Shown here piece after piece: positions 31,735-39,664 of a stretch of DNA of 64,000 nucleotides. Source of the DNA: Terfezia claveryi (Eukaryota > Ascomycota > Pezizomycetes > Pezizales > Pezizaceae); assembly GCA_015179025.1 (NCBI GenBank), contig WHUX01000190.1:37359-101358 (forward strand), in the 5' to 3' direction. The stretch's first letter is position 1; each line of letters begins with the position of its first letter. The position numbers and the translations under genes were made by a program. Below the pieces are notes generated by a model. It was given only the letters and a program-made list of their open reading frames with translations, had not been told where the DNA came from and did not search any database.

Positions 31735-32600
31735 TTCCAGAAAATCATTTTTTCTATTGGTGCTTAGTTTGAGTAGGCTTTGGTTGACAATTTTCACTTA
31801 CTCTCACTGCGGTTTTCTGGCTGCATGGCGTCGCTCATTTCAAGCTTACTTGCAATCTTACGTTGGTGATAGATTAAAGTGTTTATATCCACTTATTTCT
31901 TCTCCGAGTTTACTGAATATCCTGCGTGCGGGAAACTCAAGTTTCGGAATTTTCCTATGGAGAATCAACTGGGCTGGTTAGGCATATTTGAATTGACTTG
32001 CAAGTATCCTCGGGTATCTAGCTGTTTCTTTTGATGGATCTCTTATTAAATCATCTCTTTTCCATCTCGAACTCTGGAGGGCGAGGACAGGAATAGTTAT
32101 TTGGTCGGTGACTGGGGCTTTTTTTGTTCTATGTGCAAAATATACATATATACTACTTTTTCATGGCATATATTCTGGCTCGATTATCGTGTAGTGTGTC
32201 AATAGGGAAAATAACGGAATTCATTTGTTTATTAAGAGATCAGCCTACGGCCAGGCAAATTAACGACTGCATAACGATTTCCTAGAGTGTGGGTTATCTT
32301 GTTGAAGGTGTGCCTTCGAGCCATGATTGCCGCGAATCCTAAACTGGTGACCTCGTGTTAATTCCCTTAATAACTTTCCTTGCTGATTGGGTGGTCAAAT
32401 TTCTGGCTGTATCGGGAAACAGATTGATGCCAAGAACACAAAAAGGGCGAGGACTACCGAAGTAGGAGTTAGTGATCGAGACTAATCGCAACTCCACGTT
32501 GAGAGGAGGAATACCTCATCGATTCAGGAGCGTCGACTAACTTTCTACAAGAACGCAGGTATGATAGATAGACCAGCTGTGGGTTCAGGTGAGTCTTCAT
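31735..32600. other. No gene recognised (downstream of DUF1996 gene)
   Basis: AT-rich sequence with short frames only. It presumably holds the 3' UTR of the DUF1996 gene. Confidence 0.4.
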
Positions 32601-32847
32601 GATGATTGATTTGTCTTAGGTTTCTCGCTAAAGAGAGTCCTTACAATCGGACAATGGACCACACTTTGTTAAACCCAATTATCAGGGCACTCACTCGGAT
32701 CCTAAGTGTAGCTGCTTCCCCGGTTGATCCGTAGCTACTTCCCCACTTGTTCCGCTCCGCAGTTGGTTCTCCAGTTACTTTCCCAGTTGCTGATTGCTGC
32801 ATATCGCTCATCCGAGAAGGCAGAGGCCACAGACATCATCTTTGTGC

Positions 32848-33398
32848 TCTGGGTTCCGGAGCAGCTGAGCAGCTGCGTTAACAGAATCTGGGCAGCGTAA
32901 GTCCAGACGGATTTAAGCACCACCTGAATAAATCAGTCTGGGCACGAGAACATGTACAGTATGACTGATTAAGTATGTAAGAGGGAAGCGACTCTAAAGA
33001 GCGCAAATATCTGCTTGCTTCTGCATAAGTACTGACCTGATCCCTCCAACACATACTTGCTTTACTCCGCTTGCTATCTCTCCGCTTGTTGTACTCCGCT
33101 TGCTCTACTCCTCTCCGCTTGCTCTACTCCTCTCCGCTTGCTATACTCCACTTGCTCTACTTCGCGGGCCTTAGCTTGACACCATCACTTCCACTTATGA
33201 TAAAGGAAAAAAGCTGGGTGTGCAGTCTTCGAGAGAATACAGCAGAGCATGTAGATCACACTAGGTATTACATAAAAAGCCAACTAACTGCTCCGGCAAA
33301 AGCCGCCAAGAAGCCTGCTCTGGGTCCCGAAGCAGTCGAGCAGCTAGCGCTAACAGAATCTGGGCAGCATAGTTCCAGCCACTCAAATAAATCAAGTA
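32848..33398. repeat. Pair of direct repeats of about 85 bp
   Basis: GCTCTGGGTTCCGGAGCAGC (from 32847) and its variant GCTCTGGGTCCCGAAGCAGT (from 33317) both continue with GAGCAGCT, TAACAGAATCTGGGCAGC and AATAAATCA. The first copy then has GTCTGGGCACGAGAACATGT, absent from the second, where AGTATG follows directly. That extra piece resembles the TIR of the hAT element at 2588. Confidence 0.7.
33062..33168 (+). repeat. CTCCGCTTGCTCTACT tandem array
   Basis: Six imperfect units built on CTCCGCTTGCT with CTACTC spacers of variable length. No coding interpretation is supported. Confidence 0.75.
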
Positions 33399-33487
33399 TG
33401 CTGACGCTACATATATCTTACAACATACATAACACACGCAACACATACAACACACACAATATTCAATACAACATAAACTACATTTCT

Positions 33488-33825
33488 ATGTCTTCTGCAA
33501 AGAGTTCTTCAAATGTTCCGCACCGTCAGCCATGGTCAGAGGTGGAACCTCAGAGTATACAGACATATGCAAAACAGAACCCGAGTTCACATGGCGACAT
33601 ATTTATACGCTGGTTCGAATTCGAAAACCCAAGTAAAGAACTGACGCAGTCGCCAAGGTAATCACTCGGCCAATACCACTACCCTCCAAGATGCACTCAA
33701 GCATGAGAAAAAACGGATGAGATTCTTGAGATGGAACGCAGGCGGCAGCATGTGCAGCGCAGGATAACTGATTTTTTGGGTACTTCCGGAGCATCCTCCT
33801 CCTCTTCGTGAAGTCTCTCTGTTAT
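33488..33825 (+). pseudogene. Pogo-like transposase HTH fragment
   Basis: The ATG at 33488 opens VPHRQPWSEVEPQSIQTYAKQ, then HGDIFIRWFEFENPSKELTQS, which resembles the helix-turn-helix that precedes DDE domains in Fot1/pogo transposases (pattern DIIRWFE...ISQSTVSRIL). The frame stops at 33661. A later segment in another frame reads LEMERRRQHVQRRITDFLG and ends in a Ser run with a stop near 33811. No DDE triad is present. I infer an internally deleted, decayed element; the match is moderate. Confidence 0.4.
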
Positions 33826-33909
33826 TTGTATGCATGTCTAGTATTTATTGCGTCATTCCGGAGGCTTTCCTACCTAGTAATAAATTTCTCTAGTTATAAG
33901 CATATATTG

Positions 33910-33952
33910 GTTATAAGCATACCTTCCCCCGTCTCGCGAATATGCTTGTAAC
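33910..33952. repeat. Inverted repeat GTTATAAGCATA / TATGCTTGTAAC
   Basis: The 12-bp arms differ at one base and enclose about 18 bp. A further TTATAAGCATATA lies at 33895. Such ATAAGCATA ends occur in fungal pogo elements, which fits the HTH fragment just upstream. Confidence 0.5.
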
Positions 33953-34373
33953 GAGAGTCATCTGTACTCATCTCCAACACAGCTGCTGCGGTAGCAGGGA
34001 GGGATCTGAACCGCTGCATTAGAACAGAAAATCGTTTTCCTTTGATCTTCCTCATCTTTTACTCTGGTTCCCTCCTCCTTTATTCACCCATCGTGTCTTT
34101 CCCCCCCCCCCTCTTTCTTCTATCGAGTCTACTTCTCCTCCTCGTTTCAGGACATTTATCAATAGTGTTCTTTATTCTCAAGTCTGGATCTGTTAAGTAA
34201 GTGACTGCCTATGAGTTGATGAATCCTATTTCAACCAACTAACAAACACAAAGACAGCTGAACATTATTTCAACTAATTAGCACCATAATCGAAACCCAG
34301 TTCCTGCTTTCCCCTCAGCTTCAGTCTAGTACGACATCATCTTCTGCATAGTTCCCTCAGAATAATGACCATG

Positions 34374-35202
34374 AACACCCCCAAAATTACAATCCCAGAG
34401 AGAACATCAAGCAAGCGGCCCCGACCAACGGTTTCAGTGTGGACCCTGAGTGGAGCAACTTGAAGAGCAACGGGAGGTGCTGAGGAATGAAATTGCCTCA
34501 ACAAAAAAGAAAATCAAGTTACATTCAAGTATTACATCAGGGTAAGAATACTTTGAGATCATCTATCTTTCATGGCTTAAAAAAAAAAAAATTTCACTCT
34601 GAAACAGGCATAATCTAACAATAGCAAACTGCAATATAGGTACTGGGAAAGACGCAAAGACTTCGTTAATGCGAAAATACAAACGGTACAATTAAATCGA
34701 AAAATATCTATTCAGGGCTTTTTTGAGAAGAGCAGGGAGAAGCTGAGTGGTGATACTCAAGCAACCTATGACATCGAATCGGAATGGGAGAATACAAGTA
34801 CGGCTAAAGACCTCCAAACAGAAGAGGATGCGCAGTATCGTCTTTTTGAAAGACAGGCTGAGAGACTACGTCTTGAGCCCTCTGGTTTGAAATAAGAGTC
34901 AACGTCGTGGGGTCATTGAAATGTTCACTACCCACAAACATGGACTCGGAATTACCCAGATTTCAGTTGAACAGAGCACTGGACAGAGTGAATTTAGGGA
35001 GGATCTCATTTTACAATATAACGCAAGACACGACGTGGAACAAGATTTTCTTTGGTGTCCAATTACACAAAAGTGGACAGAACAATCTTTTTGCAAAGCT
35101 GTTAAAACTAATTCAGTCCACCAATATCATTGTCTGTTTGCACGACCCTCGCAGAGGCAATATCATGGCGTAGTGACAGAGAATGCTTGTAAGAGAAAGT
35201 AG
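34374..35202 (+). pseudogene. HNH-nuclease-like fungal gene, motif lost
   Basis: An exon ending SSITSG at about 34540 joins across a GT-AG intron to YWERRKDFVNAKIQ (from about 34640); this part is a charged, likely coiled-coil region. The frame stops at 34895, while the next frame continues with KSQRRGVIEMF, TGQSEFREDLILQYNARH, and DFLWCPITQKW, followed by FCKAVKTNS. In intact fungal HNH_2-type proteins the LWCPI...W motif is followed by a KAAHI sequence carrying the nuclease His; here KAV replaces it. The first exon also carries a stop in its apparent start frame. I infer a dead copy of a family that is often multicopy in filamentous fungi. Confidence 0.5.
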
Positions 35203-35283
35203 TCTTGGGAAGTTTGTCTAAAAGGAAACACTGTATGAGTGACAAAAATTTAGAAAAAAGTGAAAAAGGAGAAAAAGAATAGT

Positions 35284-35373
35284 TCCGTCGCCGGGAATTG
35301 AAGCCGGGTTCTGAGAGTTCACAGTTAATCATGAAATGAAAGTCTCAAATGCTAGCCACTACACCACGATGGA
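35284..35373 (-). tRNA. tRNA-Glu (UUC) with 19-nt intron, possibly decayed
   Basis: On the minus strand the acceptor arms are TCCATCG and CGACGGA (one A-C mismatch), the D arm is GTGTAGTGGCTAGCAT, and the anticodon stem is TGAGA/TCTCA. The loop reads CTTTCA...C, giving anticodon UUC. An intron, TTTCATGATTAACTGTGAA, follows position 37, the canonical place in eukaryotic nuclear tRNAs. The T arm is CCGGC-TTCAATT-CCCGG with one mismatch. Spliced length is 71 nt. No clear T run was noted 3' of it; two stem mismatches suggest that it may be a pseudogene. Confidence 0.7.
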
Positions 35374-35702
35374 TTTTATACAATATTCTGCCATGGAAGT
35401 CTTCTAAACCTGTCAGGGTGGACGGCGCAGTCCCTGCTAGAATGCTGTAGAACAAGAGAGGGAGTGGTGTGAGGTAGCGAATTTTATGTAGTGAGATCCT
35501 AGCATTATTTGTATGTAGACATTGTGTTGGGGCAGGGACCGGTTCGGTTGGAGAGGGGGTCGACCTGAAAACCGGGGAGATACGGACCCTGATCATAGGC
35601 TAGATAGCTTGAATAAGGGTACTGGTATGTTAAGAATAAAAAACCCCCCTTCAACCAGTCGCAACCTATTTTTGAAAATGCCAAACTCCTAGTCGAACGA
35701 CA

Positions 35703-35815
35703 CCAGCAGAAGTGGAGGCGGAAGTAGAGGTAAAAGTGAAAGTGGAAGTAGAAGTCAGAGTAGAGGCGGGAGCGGAGGCAGAAGTGGAGGCAGAGGCGGA
35801 GGCGGCGGAGGTAAG
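35703..35815 (+). repeat. GGAGGC/GAAGTG hexamer-like purine repeat
   Basis: Repeats such as AGAAGTGGAGGCGGAAGTAG and GGAGGCAGAGGCGGAGGCGG form a purine-rich tract. The open frame through it (VEVKVKVEVEVRVEAG...) is compositional. Confidence 0.7.
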
Positions 35816-36297
35816 TATCTCTAGATCAACATTTTATGAAAGACTCGAACGATATCACCAGTTATCCTGTCCTCTTCTTCTTCTACTCTCTCAATCTCAC
35901 GTGTCGGCTTATACTATTGGACAAACCAGATGCTATTCAGGTTAACTCAAACACACAGGCTAGCATGCTCATGATGGCAATGCTTGCAGCGTAGGGTTTG
36001 GTAAAATCAAGTAAGAGATGTGTATAGCTGTGCTCAAAGTACTCTACCTGGGACCGGCAACCGCATGCTAGAGGATAGGTAGATCCTAGTAGCGATTTTG
36101 GCGGCGATTTCGGTAACGACGCCGGGGGGGAGGTAGACCGCACGCCAGTAAATAGGGTGCTGGGAGGAGAGTTAGACTAAAGGTTGGTAGAGTCAGAGTG
36201 GATACTTATAGAAGGGCACTGGAGTCGGGTGCTGACGTGGGATGCCAAAAGTAGTTGGAGGTTGGACGTTGAGGTTATTGAAGAGTCACGCTTATAA

Positions 36298-36386
36298 AGT
36301 ACTTAGCTAACATTTTTTTTTTTTTTTATAAATACTTAGTACTCCTATGCAGCCCCAATGGGGGGGCTATGAGTACTTAGCTAACA
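36298..36386 (-). mobile_element. LINE-tail micro-insertion with 15-bp TSD (minus strand)
   Basis: AGTACTTAGCTAACA stands at 36298-36312 and 36372-36386. The 59-bp insert starts with a T run and continues ATAAATACTTAGTACTCCTA, then CAGCCCCAATGGGGGGGCT: the reverse complement of the insert type at 13731 and 10278. Confidence 0.85.
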
Positions 36387-36490
36387 ACAATGCACAAGAC
36401 TAAACAGATAGGCAAATCTACTTCCTCGTTTTCAAGGTTTCCTCCACTTCCTTGAATGTGGGCTGGGCTCCTCTGCATACACCTCGGATG

Positions 36491-36504
36491 TAGTCTGGTT
36501 GCAC
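36491..36504 (+). repeat. TAGTCTGGTTGCAC motif copy
   Basis: An isolated 14-bp copy of the end-like motif, identical to 36585-36598 and 36860-36873. No clear 8-bp flanking repeat here. Confidence 0.7.
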
Positions 36505-36522
36505 GTGGATTATGTCTCAACC

Positions 36523-36850
36523 ATTTTTTTAAAATCTTTTTTAATAGTCATTACTCATATACGGCCCCAATAGGGGGGTCACGATAGTCTGGTTGCACTA
36601 CCCCTCCACAGAGGGATGAGCCCCCCGGAAACCCGGGAGGATTCAGGAGAGTCCAATTTAATCTGGGCCCCCCATCGAGCTATATACATAAAAGAGAAGG
36701 AAAAGAGAATCGAGGAAAGAACAGGCCCGTCTGGGAAGCTGTTGGAAAGTCTATGACGTACTGGTCGGACCCTTACCCGGGAAGCCGCCCATTTTGACGT
36801 CATGACGGGCCCTGCCGCTCCAAATGTGCATGATAAGGGAAAGAGTCAGT
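36523..36850 (-). repeat. LINE 3' tail (minus strand) carrying a TAGTCTGGTTGCAC motif
   Basis: After a T-rich start, the sequence follows the reverse complement of the LINE tail: TTACTCATATACGGCCCCAA, then CCCCCCGGAAACCCGGGAGG and ATTCAGGA. Between these blocks sits TAGTCTGGTTGCAC (36585-36598), which the other tail copies lack. Confidence 0.65.
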
Positions 36851-36851
36851 C

Positions 36852-36881
36852 GAGTCTGGTAGTCTGGTTGCACGAGTCTGG
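36852..36881 (+). repeat. TAGTCTGGTTGCAC micro-insertion with perfect 8-bp TSD GAGTCTGG
   Basis: GAGTCTGG (36852-36859), TAGTCTGGTTGCAC (36860-36873), GAGTCTGG (36874-36881). The target itself resembles the inserted motif (GAGTCTGGTTGGCC follows), so a partial tandem duplication is an alternative reading. Confidence 0.65.
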
Positions 36882-36934
36882 TTGGCCTCGCACACGCATT
36901 AAATCTATTCTGGGGGTGGGGGTTCTTAATTTCG

Positions 36935-36966
36935 AATTACCGTATCTGGTTGGCACAAGATTACCG
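36935..36966 (+). repeat. TATCTGGTTGGCACAA micro-insertion with 8-bp TSD (7/8)
   Basis: AATTACCG (36935-36942), TATCTGGTTGGCACAA (36943-36958), GATTACCG (36959-36966). One base differs between the flanks. Confidence 0.6.
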
Positions 36967-37044
36967 CGGTAACGTAAGCTTAGTCCGAACTTAGACAGAA
37001 CAAGCTTCTACTCACACAACCTCTGGCCTACACCAGTTATTCCG

Positions 37045-37600
37045 CCCTCACTTATACGACACTTCACATGCACAATCAAACACTTCAACTGGCCCTTGGG
37101 CCTTAAGGCTTCCCCTGTGTTTCTCTGCCATCAGTCTCACAAATCTGTCAACTCGCCACCCTTCTTCCAGCTTCTTCGTTTGTTGGATTCTATCCTGCCA
37201 ACAGTACCCAGGCAGGAAACCATCTCAAATCATAGCGGTAACGTCCCCTGAGAAGCGAGCCGTTACTCCTCCTAAGAGTGCTACCATCCTAACCAGGCGA
37301 CTAGGTACCGTACAGTTCCTATGCCTCTGCCACTACTGCTGCTTCTGCTGCCCTGAACTTACCACTCCAGTCTCTCACACGACACTTCACATTCACAATC
37401 AAACGGAACTGCTACTCACCTCCACTTGCCTGCGACTTGGGCCATAAGGCTTTCCCTCGTGTTGCCCTCGAATAAGCCTCGCCTCACCACCCTTTTTCCA
37501 GCTCCCCGTTTGTTGGTAGTCTTGACTATCCTGGTACCCATCACCAGTCCAACAGCACTCAGGCAGGCAAACCCCCCTCAAATGCGTTCAGTGTTCTCAA
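37045..37600 (+). repeat. Tandem duplication of about 330 bp upstream of the SAM gene
   Basis: ACGACACTTCACATGCACAA (37047) and ACGACACTTCACATTCACAA (37379) begin two copies that both continue with CTTGGGCC(T/A)TAAGGCTT, TTCCAGCT and CAGGCAGG. They are diverged. Directly after the second copy, 37610-37735 is a CAGGCTATT-type low-complexity stretch. Confidence 0.7.
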
Positions 37601-37808
37601 CCGGCCAGGCCGCCGACCAGGCTGGCCCAGGCTACTCAGGCCGTAAGCAGGCCGTCCAGGCTATTCAGGCCATGGTCCAGGCTATTCAGGCTATTCAGGC
37701 GGCCTGCCTTAGAGTGGCCCAGGCCGGCCCCGGCTCGAGCCCGTATGCGAGCCGGCTCGTGCCCAGGCCTAAAACCGCCTCTCCTCAACTACCGCAACAG
37801 TATAAACA

Positions 37809-38626
37809 ATGGGGACCAACGAATGGATTAGCATTCCTGGCAACAACCCGCCAGTAGTCAGGCAATGGAACCCAATCCATGTTAAAGAGTTTCTGGAGGC
37901 AAATCGAGATTGCTACCAGTTCAGCGATAGAGACATTGGTCTCATCTCCGAGGAGGGAGTTGGTGGCTTTGCCCTCCTCGGACTGACAGAAGGGAGGCTT
38001 CGGGAGTACGGATTGAAACGAGGACCAGCTTTTGGTGTTGCGCAGCTAGTTATAGATCTTCACAATAAAGCAGAGATCGTTGGTAAGTTCACTCCGTTTT
38101 GCTCTCATTGGTGAAATATTAGGTGGCTATCTGATGTATTTGTGGGATCCGGTACAGTATATAGGTACTAGTACTAGACACCAAAACCCGCAAATGTTTA
38201 GGCACCATAAAATTATTACTGTGAATGGACCCCTACACTCTGGGGACCGGGCTTCCAACCGTCGAAGAGGATGCCATTCCAGGAAACGGCAGAGCTTTTG
38301 CAGGTTAAAAGGCCTGTAATTCTCCATGGCCCATATCATAGTGGAAAACCACGTTTCTATGGGCAATGGAGGAATATTTGAGGGCTTCAGATATGTATCC
38401 TGTTTACATATCAATGACTGAGGGGGATTTTCACTGTAGAGATCATATCGAATCTTTATATGTGCTACTCTTGTTCAGAAATTTTGGTCAATACCTGGAT
38501 GGGAAGGATCTCCAAAGCCAAATCTCGAAGGCATATAATCAGCGTACTGGCCACGGCGAAACAACAAAACGGAAGTGCCTATGTCTGCTGATAGACGAAA
38601 TGCAGATGCACTTTGCAGTAAGTTGA
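37809..38626 (+). pseudogene. SAM-domain / P-loop NTPase gene, truncated
   Basis: Exon 1 (37809-38082) encodes a sterile alpha motif: VRQWNPIHVKEFLEANRD, LISEEGVGGFALLGLTEGRL, AFGVAQLVIDLHNKAE. It ends at a GTAAGT donor. Further on, VILHGPYHSGK (Walker A) appears, but one A is missing in the run after GGAAAA (about 38345), so the frame jumps to EEYLRASDMYPVYISMTE, followed by KRKCLCLLIDEMQ (Walker B). Sequence similarity to a gene ends at 38626, exactly where the segmental duplication starts, so the NTPase domain is cut short. The SAM plus NTPase layout suggests a STAND-like or Crinkler-like regulator; that is inference. The acceptor of the first intron is not resolved. Confidence 0.55.
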
Positions 38627-38632
38627 CATATC

Positions 38633-38665
38633 CTATTGTTTAGTCTGGTTGGCACCTCTATTGTT
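38633..38665 (+). repeat. TAGTCTGGTTGGCACCT micro-insertion, perfect 8-bp TSD, empty site known
   Basis: CTATTGTT (38633-38640), 17-bp insert (38641-38657), CTATTGTT (38658-38665). The paralogous block reads CCTATTGTTATAGATCG without interruption at about 45185-45201, so this is a true insertion with target duplication. Confidence 0.9.
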
Positions 38666-39047
38666 ATAGATCGTTGGAGTATGATGGAAAAAAGGTGGTA
38701 TGAAAATTTGAATTGGTGAATTTATGCTTGAAAAGTAGCTCTTAGTATGAGGCACTGAGGGGTACATATGCTTATAATATAAGTTTACTGTATAGCAGGC
38801 TAGTACGTTTTTCGTGCACGATTTTTATATGTATTAAATACAGTATATTCTTTTAGTTAATCCCTATAGTCATTGGCGTTCCTGTGCGTACTGTGCGTCC
38901 CATCCATTCACCTCTGTCTAAAGGGAACCAATACAATAATAGCCGAAATATTTTGTTTATCAAAGTGGCTTTGTCAGTACAGTAGAGGCCTTGGCTGTAT
39001 AAGAATCGCCTGACGTATGAGGACACAAACATAGGGTGGCGGGGGGC

Positions 39048-39064
39048 TTGTGCCAACCAGACTA
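39048..39064 (-). repeat. GTGCCAACCAGACTA motif copy, inverted orientation
   Basis: TTGTGCCAACCAGACTA (39048-39064) is the reverse complement of TAGTCTGGTTGGCACAA. The paralogous block lacks it and diverges to its left; no clean 8-bp repeat. With the copy at 38641 it forms an inverted pair 424 bp apart. Confidence 0.65.
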
Positions 39065-39664
39065 CCAATAGGGATGCGGCCTATTATCCTGAGGCGGCAG
39101 TCTGGACGCCATTAGGCCTAATATACTTCAAAAAGACATGAAGTTCAAGTTGTGAGAATTTTCTGCTAACCAACCTCAGGCGAAACCTTACAGGTGAAAC
39201 AACAGTGGTTTTTATGCATGGTGTTAATGACTCTCTTGCGTGACGTTGCGTATGCGCCTTCCCCGAATCTCTGGGATGGTTGTCGCGAGACCGATACCTT
39301 GGAAACACTTCATCCCAGGAGAATTTTCACAAGCTATTATATTGAATCCAGGGCGGGGATTTGGAAAATGCGAGTTGGGGTATAACGCAGTTCAAGAACG
39401 ATTGGATGGCACTCACGCAGGCGGATGTAGTTGGCAGGGAAGTGACAGATAGCTAGCATTGTACCTGGTGAGTGCTCACACTCCTGGTAGCACGTGCCTC
39501 CCTAGTATGCTATCTGAAACATATACGTAGTAAATTGTCTGCTGATATAAAGTAACCAAGAAAAACCTTGAGAATCCAACTCATAACCGATAAATAGCAA
39601 ATCCATCACACCAGTCTTCACCACATCGATATCTTCTACAACCCAGCCTCCTCACCGATAATAC

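Noticed and set aside
38641..39064. A 424-bp MITE bounded by TAGTCTGGTTGGCAC and its inverse
   Set aside because: The DNA between the motifs is present in the paralogous block, and the left motif has its own 8-bp duplication with an empty site, so it is not one inserted unit.
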